This document shows positions 25,505 to 38,500 of a stretch of 64,000 bases of DNA, one piece after another. This DNA comes from Beta vulgaris subsp. vulgaris. Its lineage: Eukaryota > Streptophyta > Magnoliopsida > Caryophyllales > Amaranthaceae. The stretch is taken from positions 7,725,531 to 7,789,530 of the forward strand of contig NC_079206.1 in NCBI RefSeq assembly GCF_026745355.1, written 5' to 3'. Under the pieces are notes generated by a model. It saw only the letters and a list, made by a program, of their open reading frames with translations. It did no database searches and had not been told where the DNA came from. Made by a program: the position numbers and the translations under genes. How positions within the stretch are numbered: the stretch's first letter is position 1; each line of letters starts with the position of its first letter.

Positions 25505-26146
25505 TTATCCTGCTTTCGAGAGACAATGATTGTGCCAATTGTTAATCTTGTTATCAATTTTTTGAACTAAGTGATGGAAATCAGTGGTCATTGGTTTATA
25601 GTTTGAGAAAATAATGCCCAAATATCGTCCCAATACAGCCTTTGGTGTCATATTAAAAATACCAGCAATTGCTCTTTGTCGAGAGTTGGGTATTTGTTTT
25701 GAAAATATGATTGATGATTTATGAAAATTCACCAATTGTCCATAATTATTACAAAAAGTTTCGATTATGTTTTTTAGGCGATGGGCAGAATTGAGGTTTG
25801 CTTTACAAAATAATAGGCCGTCATCAGCGAAGAAAAGGCCGGGAATTGTTTGGGTTCGTGGAGCAAGTTTAATTCCAATTCCTGATTTTCTGGATTTTGA
25901 TTCAGTGTCTAGTTGTCTGCATAAGACATCCATACATAGGATAAAGAGATAAGGCGATAATGGGTCTCCCTGTCGAAGGCCTCGAGTCAGTTTGAAAATA
26001 GTAGTAGTCTCTTGGTTTATTACTAGTGAGTAAGAGACCGTGGAAATGCATTGCATAACCCATTTGATCCATTGGTGATGAAAACCATAACTTTGGAGGA
26101 CCTGTTTTAAAAAATCCCATTCTATGCGGTCGTAGGCTTTTTCCAT
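25505..26146 (-). pseudogene. Reverse transcriptase fragment of the LINE
   Basis: 213 codons covering RT motifs A to D: AYDRIEW at the truncated start, RGLRQGDPLSPYLF, and GLFFADDGLLF holding the catalytic Asp pair. The frame shifts near 25510-25535 into the next fragment (25149-25538). No endonuclease is present upstream. Confidence 0.88.
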
Positions 26147-26166
26147 ATCTAGTTACTAATTGTTAC

Positions 26167-27405
26167 TTGTTAGTTACTAATTGTTACTTATTAACAACTA
26201 ATTGTTACTCGTTCACTCTCATTCGTTTATTCTTAACTCCTCCAAGAACAGTCAACCCTGAACTTTCATTCTAAAAAAACATGATGAACTTATGATGATA
26301 AAATGAGGACACAAATCCTCCCCATTCAGATATGATTGACTGGTGTTATGATATGATTTGCTTCTTCAATGATAAATAATGTTAATTTTCTATTATGATT
26401 TTAACAACAATTTATGATAATGAAAAATAGTGTTATTAAAGTGAACCTTGTCGTTCTACTTTCGATAATAGTCAACTTTTGTCTTAATCGTGCATTCGAT
26501 AATATTCACATTTTAAATCATTCAGGCGATAATACTTATTAGCTAATTACCTTAGCAATTAAGTGAAACACGTCTTAGCTACTAGTTAACTTAACCATAT
26601 AATATATTAAGTGAATCAGATTAGTAGTTAAGTAGAATAAGATCCATTCATATAACAAAGTGAGTGAGTCCTATCAAAATTTCAATTACACGTATCACAA
26701 GCTGACTTAATCATATTATAGCATGAAATTTATATGAGATTGGAGGAGCCTTTATAAAAAAAAAATAGTAAATCACAACATTATCATATCACAAGTTGAT
26801 GGATTCATATCAATAACTGGTTGAATCTTGTCACAAATATTGAGTTAATCATATCGTATATTTAATGAATCATATCACAAATTGAGGGATCCTTTTTTAA
26901 AATATTTAGTGAACTACAAGTTTAGTAAATGTATCATATTAATATCCAAAAAACGATCGAATCTTTTTAAAAGCGAGTGAAACATGTCACATTAGGAGTG
27001 AATCAAAACAAGAGTTAAGTACCAACTACCATATAACAGATTTAGGGTTCATATAAAAAACTTACCAAATCATATCACTTATAATATGTTCATACGAAAT
27101 CGACAAATAAGTCCAAATCTTGAAAAATACTCTTTCTATTTTTTTTATCTTTCTCACTTGGAATCTTGGCACTATTTATACTTAGAGAGAATCTTCTCAA
27201 TGATTTAATAGTCTATAATATTTAATAGTCTAAATGCTAATAGTTAGTAGGGCACCTTTGCCCGCTAACGGGGTAATTGTGTAATTTCGCATATTTACAT
27301 ACACAAAAAGGGGTTGATTTAATAAAAACATGGGCTTCAAACACACAAACAGGGGTGATTTAACAATAATAAGAGTTTCAACTATATAAAAAGGGTTCTT
27401 ATCGA
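26167..27405. other. AT-rich repeat-like DNA after the LINE
   Basis: Continues the target DNA, rich in ATATGATT/AATCATATCA words. It reads as the second half of the repeat interrupted by the LINE. No gene, RNA or terminal structure could be supported. Confidence 0.35.
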
Positions 27406-27407
27406 GC

Positions 27408-27610
27408 AATGATATTCCCATACCCGGTATGTGCCAATACCATAACATTTGTGTAATTTTTATGACAAAAGTAATATTAAAAAATCATATATGGAATACA
27501 TCAAATCATATCAGTTAGCTATTAAATCATATCTGAGCTATATCTAATCATATCAAGTAACTGGTATGAGAAAAGTTGTCTCATACCAGGTATGGGACTA
27601 TACTTTCTCG
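27408..27610. mobile_element. MITE with CCCATACC(C/T)GGTATG ends
   Basis: Left end ATTCCCATACCCGGTATG and, inverted at the right, AGTCCCATACCTGGTATGAG. The interior word TTAGCTATTAAATCATATCT and CTAATCATATCAAGTAA also occur in the related copy near 56290-56600. About 200 bp, no coding sequence. Confidence 0.55.
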
Positions 27611-28549
27611 GTTCTTATCATAACCAATTGTATATTGGAGGGAAATAAGTTGAATGGGACACATAAATCAATGCAACTTTTTGTTTTATGGCAGAGATTA
27701 CATGTTTACTATTTCACAATTAGGGGTTGATTTAACAATAACATGAGTTTCGAACACACAAATAGGGATTAATTTTACAATAACATGTGTTTCAAATATA
27801 CAAACATGAGTTTACTTTTTGGCTTAATATTATTTTAATGCTTTCCATAATATTTAATTTGGATGAATAGTTTTGGAGAGAAAAAGAAAATTGATATAGA
27901 ATAATTTTGATGAATGAAAAAAAAACACACAAAGTATTATTTTTATAAGAATTTTGACAAAATAATATCATTGGATGTTGGTTGAAGTTTTTTGTATTAT
28001 TCTGGTTAAATTATCTATTTATATCATATATAAAACTATTATTTGGATACGTATATAGTAACATAATACGTTATGTTATGATTTTTATTAATTAACATGA
28101 AACTAATAACTTATGCTATGATTCAATCTTCGATATGATTTATGTTTCGGTTGATATGATTTTCTCACAACTTGATATGAATTATTGTCCGATTGATTTG
28201 ATTTTCTCACAACTTGATATAATAAGTCATATAATGAGGAATTTGACATAAGCAATTCATTACATTTACGAGTCGTACAATATCACTAAAAGGCATACAA
28301 ACTTCATACGAAACATTACCAACCCCGTTCTTGAAATTTTGCATGAAACTACGGAAACTTTAAACAAATATTTTTTAGAACTTTTTTTTCTACGTAGTAA
28401 GACATGTTATAACGGCTTGCTTTGTAGATTTCATACTCTTCCAATTCCATGACTTGAACCAAATAATATGTTCTAACGGCTCATTTAGTTAATGGTAATG
28501 TAATATCTTGAAAATTCAAACCTTTTTAATAAAAGAATGATTACGATTA

Positions 28550-28705
28550 GGGCTTTGAAAATTGGTTTGGTTCAGTTCCCAACTCAATTTCTCTCTACAA
28601 TTCAGTTTCTCTTAATCCAGTTTAGCTCAGTTCAGTTTATTTCAGTTTAGTTTACTTTAGTTTACTTTAGTTTAATTTAATTCAGTTCAATTTCTCTCAA
28701 TCCAA
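28550..28705 (+). mobile_element. Solo hAT-like end with CAGTT subterminal repeats
   Basis: TAGGGCTTTGAAAATTGGTTTGG is followed by repeated TTCAGTT/CAGTTTAG words, much like the subterminal block of the 3.9-kb hAT element. No matching opposite end or target duplication was found nearby, so it is a fragment. Confidence 0.4.
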
Positions 28706-29123
28706 AAAACGGAATATATATATCTAAATATTACGAACTTTATGTTGTTAAGCGAAACTTTTTTTTCAAAGAAACTAAACTAAAACATAGTGAATTACTA
28801 TGATTATGAATTATTTAACAATTACAAAGAAAGAGAAAGAAAGAGAAGAAGGCAAATTTCTTTCCACCGCAAACCCACCACCACCACCACCACCGCCCAT
28901 CATCTTCTTCTCTCCTTTCTTCTACAATAAGCTTGGAGCCATTGTTGCCCCAGAGACAACTCACCACTCACAGATAACTCTATATATAGTCAATATTGAT
29001 TATCACCCGCAAGTAGAGACCTTGCCTCCCTGCATCAACAGGTTCGTTCACTATTTCACCATCATCAACGACTCGATATCTGCTTCTTCGTATTATTTCA
29101 CCATCATCAACTCGATATCTGCT

Positions 29124-29563
29124 TCTGTTCACAACGAACTCATCCAAATTCCAAGTAAGTTGTAAAATTGCTGTTTTTTTTTTTTTCAATTTATGTTGTT
29201 TAAAACTCTGTTTTTCACGAAATTTATGTTTTGTTTAATTGAACAAACTTCTTGGCATGAATTCTTTTGATGGAAAGAAGCAGACAATTTGAGTAAAAAA
29301 AATAAAACCCATAAAATAAATTCATATCTCAGACTCAAACAACAAAATTCAGGAGTAAATTGAGTAGAAAAAACGAAAAAAAAAATCAATTTTTCTGTGA
29401 AAGAAAAGAAAATTGTTTTACCATATAGTCAGATGAATATGAAGGATTTGAAAATTTCATGGTTATCGATTTACACAAATTTTTGGTGGTTTAGGGTGGT
29501 TTTCGATTTACACAAGTTGCGCTACCCTTGTCCAGAATCCTAGATCCGCCCCTGTTCACAACC
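29124..29563 (+). promoter_or_regulatory. 5'-UTR region of XPB with a probable leader intron
   Basis: A strong donor CAA|GTAAGT at 29153/29154 follows CT-rich, repeat-containing leader-like DNA (a roughly 30-bp sequence with TATTTCACCATCATCAAC occurs twice between 29053 and 29124). A plausible acceptor TTGTCCAG lies at about 29528-29535, 28 bp before the ATG. The segment CCTAGATCCGCCCCTG at about 29540-29555 resembles a hAT-type terminus, so part of the leader may be transposon-derived. Inference only; transcript data would settle it. Confidence 0.35.
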
Positions 29564-32500
29564 ATGGGTTTCCATGGTATGGTTCTCTTTCCCCTCTATT
29601 TTTCTCCTACCTTTTGTTTCCACCACTACGATTTAATTTCTATGTTCTTATTGTTCAGGTGATAAAAGTCGACCTAGCAAGAAGCACAAGTCTAAGGTTA
29701 TTTCTTTCTCCTTATAAACCCTAAATTCTCAGTTCATTATGCCAATTTTTCTAATTGGTTTTTTGAATTTTACCCTAATGTTGGTTGTTTTCCCTTTTTT
29801 GTGTTGTTGTCGTAATAGGATGATCATCACCGAAGTGGTATGAGTATGACAGAAGACGGAAACGCCTACTTTGCCGCTGAAGATTTTGATGATGATCGGA
29901 ATCCTGACGGTTCGTTGCGTTTTGCTCTTATTATTGTGGCTTTTGGATCATTAATCTTTACTAATGAATTAAGTTAGAGCTTTTCCCAATTTAGAACGGT
30001 TATATTCATTTTTTGATGAGATCAAAACCAAAAACAATAATTTGATATTATACCCGGTAATATGCTGAGTTGTTGTATACTACTTCTTCCGTTTCAGTTT
30101 AATCTACACACTTACACTTTCTACGCATGCCAATGCAAAACTTTGAGGACATGTATCTTTAGTTTTATATTTGTAAAAATTACAAAAAGTACATATTAAT
30201 AAAATACATGTTATAATGAATCTAACTAGATCCCACATGACTATATTTTCATCTGCGTATAATATACAAATGATGGTCAAAGTGAAATTTGTGAATTGTG
30301 TAAAATATCAAAGTGTAACGTTAAAACGAAAGGGAGGGAGTACTATCTTTTATCTACTTATCTATAAATATACTACTTTTTGTAATAAATTGGAAAAATT
30401 GGGATGATTGAACTTGGACTCTTTGATTGAATTTATTAGGTGAGCCAAAAAAGAGAGACTTCACCAAGTTGGAACTGAAGCCTGATCATGGGAATCGTCC
30501 TTTGTGGGCTTGTGCTGATGGGCGGATATTTCTTGAAACTTTCTCGCCTTTGTACAAGCAAGCTTATGATTTCCTAATTGCAATTGCTGAACCAGTCTGC
30601 AGGTATACAATTCCACCTAATTTCAGAATTTAACTTCTTGAAGTGATACTTCTCTTGTCCTTAGCATAAGTAATAACATTCACCTGCATGATCCTAATTG
30701 TTCCCAGGCCAGAATCGATGCATGAGTACAACTTAACTCCGCACTCATTGTATGCTGCTGTTTCCGTTGGTCTGGAAACAGAAACAATCATAACAGTCTT
30801 AAATAAGTTGTCGAAGACTAAGCTCCCTAAAGAAATGATTGACTTTATACATGGATCCACTGCAAATTATGGTAAAGTGAAGCTTGTGCTCAAGAAGAAT
30901 CGGTACTTCATTGAATCTCCATTCCGAGAGGTGCGTTTGGAAGTCTTATAATCCATTTAGTTTTTGCTTGTCCAATACTTTATACTCTTTTCTGGCTTGT
31001 GCAGGTGTTAAAAAAGTTACTGAAAGATGAAGTTATTGGCAAGGCAAGGATTTCAGCGGAGGTATGAATGGCCTATATACTTGGTTCAGTTTCCCATGGT
31101 GTATTATTTGCAGGATTTTCGTATTTGTTTTGTTGTAGTATTTTACATGATTGACACCCTTATAGAGTCCTCCAGTGGAGGCCCATGCTAGATGCTGGTG
31201 GTGGTGGTGGTGGTGGTTGTTGTGTTGGAATTTGGATTATATTTTATGTTTCTGTTGTGTCTTGGCGTACATAGTTGATTTAACTTTAAAGTACTTCTTT
31301 TATATACTGCTTTACTCACCGCATTTTATGGTTTTCCTTTTAGACTGCTCATGGATCAGATGGATTTACGGTCAGTAAAACGTTGAATGAGATGGGAGGA
31401 GGTAGTCATGGTGATTTGTTAAGTGAAGCTGAATTGGCAGCGGCTGCTGAGGAGAAAGATACTCATGCATTTGAAATTGATCCCTCTCAGGTAAACTCCT
31501 AATCTATCATCGGTTCCTTCTTATTTTCTGATGTTTTATAGTGGCATAAGCTCTGATTGATATTGGCCCTTGTCTTAACCTGTACAAATTTAACCAAACT
31601 TATATGTTTTAATTTGGAGAGAGCACACCTTTATCTGTTCATTGAGAGTATTTTGCAAGAAGGTTTAAGTAGCAGTTTGCTTTTTGACTCAGTTTGAACT
31701 TTACTAATGCTGAAAAGTGGCACTGATTTATTTTCTTAAAATATACCACCTCCATTTTTTTTCTATTGCAACAATTACCACTTTGGGTAGTTTCACATCT
31801 ATTGCAACAATTCCACTTTTGATAAAAAAACTAATTTTAATTGACAATTATTATTCTTACTTTATCTTACTAAAACATCATTAATTACTCACTTTGCCTC
31901 ATAAAGTTGCTTTTACTTTTAAGAATTGATTTTTCTTATACTCTAGTTAACTAAAGAGCTACCTTTATGCTAAACTACCCACTTTCACCACTTCCTTAAA
32001 AACATGCCCAAACCCATTAGTGCAATAGAAAAAGAATGGAGGTAGTATTAAAGAAACTCTGTCGCAGTTCTATATTTCTAGAATTTGGGTGATGTAATCT
32101 TTCTTCCAAAGGCTATTTGTTCTTTTAAATCGTTCAATTCACATTCTACTATTTCGGAAATGTAAACAAAATGCTAGTTGTACTAAAGACAGATTTATAC
32201 AACTACCTTGTCACATATATGCCAAACAACTATCATGAACAGCAAGAGATGAGCTGTTGCTAGAATCGCCAGTTTTGCCCTGTGTCCCTTCTAAATTAAT
32301 TTTCAGAGTGAACACGTGGGTCTTTGCAGCGAACTTTGATTTCTGTCATATGTTAATACTTGTATGCGACAACAAGGAGCTGTACCTATGTGGATGTTCA
32401 TTTTCTTGGCTGTTTCTTTTGTTTACATGCAGGTCGAAAATGTTAAACAACGATGCTTGCCAAATGCTCTAAATTATCCGATGTTGGAGGAATATGACTT

Positions 32501-35500
32501 CAGGAATGATACGGTGAGTCGGTTGAAAATATGTGTTTGCGTGTATAAGAATTCTGTTTAATTTTCCTGTTTAGCCGATACTGGAGCATTATAGACTCAT
32601 TGCGGTATAAATGCTTCAAAGTTCTTTTTCATACCATCGGGTAATGACTTGAGTTTGAATGAGATTCAGTGCATGGTTTTCATGCATTACCGGTGCTTCA
32701 GAATGGCTTTAAACTTGCTTCAATGAACATTTGTGCATTTGGTTTTTGATGAAGAAGGGTTTGGGACCACAATTAGGTTGTTACGCCTTTTCTTTTAAAA
32801 ACTATGCACAAGGATATCACTCAGCATTTTTTTTTGAAGGTGATTCATACTTCATAGTGCTTTGCAAAGAGTCCCATATGCGAAACGAACGAGACACATA
32901 TCAAATTCAAAAACGAGCTCTTGTGGAGACCCGTGCATGGCTGCACACTAGGGCTTGCAGCTGCAATTTGTGAAATCTGTCCATAGATGCATGATGGCAT
33001 ACTAGGCCTTCACATAGCTCATTTTTGGTCTTATTTCTTCTAATTTGTTTTATGATGGACCTTAGCCTTCATTATTTGTAATCAAGTAGAGATTCCTTAG
33101 AGAGTTAGAGTTGCTTGCTTAGCTCTGTGGTATACCTTTTTAGGAATAAGAGCAACGTTAGAGTTTGTAACTGCTATGAATCGACACATAGCAAAGGCAG
33201 TCTAGTGAAGATGATTAAGAATTGAGGATGAGCTTTGATTGATAACCTAGAAAATTGCATAAGATAAATATGTAAAAGAAGCTTTCGAGAGGCTTGTTGT
33301 CCACCAAATACAAATGAAAACTGCACGGAACTTTCAATCATATCCATCATGCTTTCCTCTCTTTGGTCTTCTCTACCTATACTCTCTAACTACCCACTTA
33401 TCTTCGTTTTCAAGCTAACTTATAAAGCTACTGCCTAAAGTGTCCCTCCCCCTTATTTCTAGTAGAGATTGAGTTGTGTGTTATTCCTCTTGTGGATCGA
33501 TGGGTCAAATTTTGTAGTGGTATTATCTCTTCTTTGTTTTGTTCAATCCTTGTGCTAGTTAGTGAGTTTTGTTCGTAGATTTTGGGTGAAATATATCATC
33601 ATTCTAATCAAGAAGATTGCAGCAAAATATTGGAATCCTTCATTCAGGCCAACTGTTGATCATTGGCCAATTCCAATCTTCCGCAAGATTCTTGGTTGTC
33701 GTGGCAGTCCTTTTCTCTCTTCTGCTTAGCTGTAACTGCTTTTAGTATATAGGGGAGAGTGCAAATGGATTGTCTAAACCATCAAAAGAAACCAACCAAA
33801 GGATTTTATTCAATGTGAGAAGACAATTAAGAATTCCATTTTAATTAAGATGGCGGAGTATCAGAATCCCAAAAAGTAGCCCGAACTGACTTCTCTATTG
33901 TATCTCATGTTTATCTAACGGTATATGCTTATAGCAATGGTCGGTCTATTGTACATTGTGCTCAATCCAAAGAGAGATAAGGAATTGGTTTACCACAATC
34001 ATCCGATGTACTGTTGCAGGTCAATCCTGATCTTGACATGGAATTGAAGCCTCATGCACAACCGCGACCATACCAGGAAAAGAGTCTCAGTAAAATGTTT
34101 GGAAATGGTAAAGCCTTTTGCTCTTTATTGTTATGACAGACAGATGGACGATAGGGTTTAGACCAATTTCTTGTAATTGAGATTTGAGAGTTTATTTGTT
34201 TTATATCAGGTGTATAGCTGTCTTTAGTTTGTCATCTACTCATAAACTTGTGTTCTACACTATCTATCTGCAGGTAGAGCAAGATCTGGTATCATTGTCT
34301 TACCATGTGGTGCTGGAAAGTCTCTCGTTGGTGTATCTGCAGCATGTCGTATAAAGAAGAGCTGCCTTTGTTTGGCCACAAATGCTGTGTCTGTAGACCA
34401 ATGGGCATTCCAGTTCAAGCTTTGGTCCACTATAAGAGATGAGCATATATGCCGCTTCACTTCTGATAGCAAAGAGAGATTCCGTGGGAATGTTGGAGTA
34501 GTTGTGACAACATACAACATGGTTGCTTTTGGTGGTAAACGTTCTGAAGAATCTGAGAAGATTATTGAAGAAATAAGAAATAGAGAATGGGGATTACTTC
34601 TCATGGATGAGGTAATCACTTGAGTTGGTGGATTTCAGATGTATCCATGAAGATGAATCATAGCATGTCTAACTTCCTCCACTTTTCAATATGATGTTAT
34701 TTAGGTGCATGTTGTTCCTGCTCACATGTTCCGGAAAGTCATCAGTATTACCAAATCACATTGCAAACTTGGGCTTACTGGTACTCATTTATACTGTAGT
34801 TGGATTTATGAAATGAAGTGATAGGTTAATCATACTTGGTTGAAAAATGATACCTGTTTATGATCAACAGCTACACTTGTGAGAGAGGATGAGAGAATCA
34901 CTGATCTGAACTTCCTTATTGGCCCCAAATTGTACGAAGCCAATTGGTTGGATTTGGTAAAGGGTGGCTTCATTGCAAATGTGCAGTGTGCTGAAGTTTG
35001 GTGCCCAATGACAAAGGAGTTCTTTGCTGAATATTTGAAGAAAGAAAATTCCAAGAAAAAGCAGGTATGTAACTGACTGATTGTAGTACTGGCTGAGTGC
35101 CGGTGCTTTGTGGAACTTTTGTTTGGTCCTCTTCTTGTTCAACTTCTTTGGTATTGCTCTGTGAACTAGTATGCATGTCTTTTTATGATACCTCATATTT
35201 TCTTATACCTGAGTTCCAGTTGTGTTTCTTTTTTCCCCTGCTCCACAGCCCTCTATTTTAGAGGCAACTACAGATGTAAGATCACAGTTGTAGGGGGAAC
35301 CAACCAGTTTTGCTTATCACCTCATAACTCCTTTACACAAACCAAAGTCGGACCTGGGTCTTGGTGATTGAAGGTGCACAAGGGTTGCCAGAATCACTCA
35401 TCAGTAAATGGATTCTGTTCCAAATTGGGGTCCATTGAGGGTTACTACCAATCAAAATCTCCCAGAGCGAATTCAGTATTTTGTAAACCATGTTGGTCGC

Positions 35501-38500
35501 TAAAGGAAAAGGGATTATGAGATCAATACTTCCATAATAGTTAATGATCAACTTAATTTACAATTTGACTCATATTGGTAGATTAGATGAAGAATGATGG
35601 TTTCCCTTAAGTATTTAAATGGTTTAGGAATTAATTCTTAGACCTTATTGCATTCGACAAGAATAAGCAACCTACATGTGTCTAGGCGTAATAATTCATG
35701 TTTCTGGAAGCTCTGCTCTCTGTCAACTCAAAGTTGTATATTTTTGGTTGTGTAAGTGCAGTTTTTCTCCTTTCTCTCCGATATGATTTCTGTTCTGGTC
35801 TTTTCTGTCTGTCTCCCCTAGGCAAAAAAAAAGTGACACAACTATTATTGCAAGATTTCAAGTCTGCAATGTATATTGAACATACCTCTGTATGTAATAT
35901 AATTACTTATCTGGCTATAATTACTTCGATAACTTAATGATCTGATCTACTTCTCAATAAACTCAGGCATTGTACGTGATGAACCCTAACAAGTTTAGAG
36001 CATGTGAATTTCTGATTCAATTTCATGAACGGGAGCGTGGTGACAAGATTATTGTTTTTGCTGATAATCTTTTTGCTCTCACTGAGTATGCGATGAAGCT
36101 TAGAAAGCCTATGATTTATGGTGCTACCAGGTATAATTTGTGACTTGTATAGATGCACAGATTCATCTTGTCCATTATAGGGATTGCCTAGTAATACTAA
36201 TGTGTTCTTTTTGTTTTTTGTCTGGAAGTCATGTTGAGAGGACAAAAATTCTAGAGGCATTCAAAACTTCGAAGGATGTGAATACAATATTTCTCTCTAA
36301 GGTGTGATGCCTGAAATTGATTATCTCATCTTGTTTCCAATGGTTTGTATCAGATAAAACATCAGACGAGAGATGTTGTGTACGTCATGCATCATTTCAT
36401 TGTATATAAGCATGTCTTTTGGCCTTTCGAGGTGCCTATGCATTTTCACTTTAAGTTTATGGTGTTTTATTTTCCTTTTCTTTCATTATAGTACTATATT
36501 TGACATTCTATTGTCTTGTTAGTTTCAATTCTGATTCTCTGAACAATTTCAATTGTTACGACGTCCTTTTATAGAGATGAAAATAGATTATGGGTCTCAG
36601 GATATTTGTAAATTTGGCAGACACTTGTTCCTTAAATGAAAAAGGTAAAGTAAAAAAATATTAATAAGGAAAAATTTGTTGGGAAATATATAACCTTTTG
36701 AAATAGAACTGTATAATTTATTGTGTTTTGTTTAAACTACCTTATTTATTTGGGCGTTTTCCAACTACCAGTCTACCACTCAAAGTTTTCCATCCTAAAA
36801 TTGTCCATATTGACTTGTAACTTGCTTCACTGGTAATCTGTTTTTGCTGCCAAGTGACATCTTTTTCCTTTCTTCTTTGTGCGTTCTTCCCCAGCAACCA
36901 CCAACCTCCCTCCCCTATGTCCACCCTAGCCGACCTAGCACCCTGCCAGCATACCCCTCAACTTTCTGATCTTCACCTTCATTGGCAGCCCTCCCTGATC
37001 CCTTCCTGCCCCACTCAATTGGCGGTCTTTGACCCGACTCCCCCTCCTCGATCCTTATATCCTACCACTAGAAACAATCCCCACCAACTATCACACTTTT
37101 TTCTCATCTTGCGAACTACAGAGCCCGTCAAGTCATCAATTAACATCACGAAGTCTTTCTCGCTCCTTACCCCTTCCTCCCTCACTTTTTTTTTCCCTCC
37201 TGCTGTGTAGGCAACCAACAAGCTTATTATTTTGTTCAATTCCATCCAACTCACAACCATAATGCATCACCACCAAGGATTTAATTCCGGTTGCGTCAAC
37301 TGTAGAGTTTTTGAGCTTACCGCGACCAAGATGTAAGCTCGCAAGGCCGCAACCGCTCGCAACAGCTGCAAATCGTCTACATTACCCTTGAAACCGGTTC
37401 CGTGACCATCACCCCGATTGCGATTACATCCATGTTATCTAACTATGATCACCATGGTAGCTATTAATCTCATGGTGCATCTGCGACTGTAGAGCATCAC
37501 CTCCTATGCATTGCATCATATCGTTTTAAATTTAGGATCATACTTTGACCTCTGCTGAATGGATGTGGCCATTAAGGAGCAATCCAACAACCAAAATTTA
37601 AGATCTAGACATGTTTGTTTTTCCTCCCTCCCTCTCCGACTTTTGGTGGTTGTTTTAGAATATAATTGATTTATGATTTCCTTTTGTTTTGGGTTTGATT
37701 GCTGGCCTGTTCGGGTGTTCGGTGCGATATATAGTGTTTTGGTTCGAGGGTGGAGACTCTGACGGCAGTGGTAAGGGCCTAAGGGGTGGTGGTGGTGAAC
37801 TGGTGATGTACGTCAGTTTTAGGCTTGATGTTGGGAAGTGTTGGCCAATAGTAGGTTTGGTTGTAGACTTGGCTGTGATGGCTCAGTGGGACTGGGGCTG
37901 GGTTTGGTGGGATCAATAGAGGGGGGCTGGGTTTGGTGGAGAAAGAAAATTAGAGATGGGAGCGGGAAAAGCTACATGAGGCGAGAAGAGGGGTGGTGGA
38001 CTGGTGGAGGTGAGCTGATTTTTGTCTCGTAAAAGAAAAAATTCTAAGAATAAAAATATAGAATATACCATGCGGACCTGATGATGTGCTATATTGGTTT
38101 ATGTAGATCAGTGGACTATTTTGGGAAGCATTCCCCTAGTTAATTTTTTTTTGAGAATGTCAATTGTCCGGATTATCCCGGATAGACCAATCATAGTTGA
38201 TATTATTCTTTTTTTATGTCATTTTTCTGATACTCTGTATTTTATAATGAGTGGTACTTTATAAACACATGGTATAAATTCTCCAAGTCAGTGGTGCTGG
38301 ATGAACTTATAGGTTGGGTTTGGGAATTCCAGTTTCGTATCAAGTACCAGAATTCAAATCTGAAATGTCCAATTTTAATTTATTTGGGAAGTCAATTGAA
38401 TTCTAATTCTAGCATTTCAATACAAACCTCATATACAAAGCTCTTGTTTTTGTGAGAGAAAGCTCTTGTTTATGTTGGTTCTAAGAATTTGTTATATTTA

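Larger units (their letters stand above)
23762..26149 (-). mobile_element. 5'-truncated LINE (L1-type), degenerate ORF2 fragment
   Basis: Runs on the minus strand and ends in poly(A) (T run 23762-23780). It is flanked by 17-bp duplications differing at one base: TAGTTACTAATTATTAC at 23745-23761 and TAGTTACTAATTGTTAC at 26150-26166. The body starts exactly at the Asp of reverse transcriptase motif A (D-MEKAYDRIEW), so endonuclease and the RT N-terminus are missing. It retains the FADD catalytic motif, a zinc-knuckle zf-RVT region (about 24480-24900) and an RNase H domain (23800-24330) with FDGS, TEAWGL, EGDN and ANRVADLL. At least two frameshifts and one or more stops break the frame, so it is dead. 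Confidence 0.92.
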
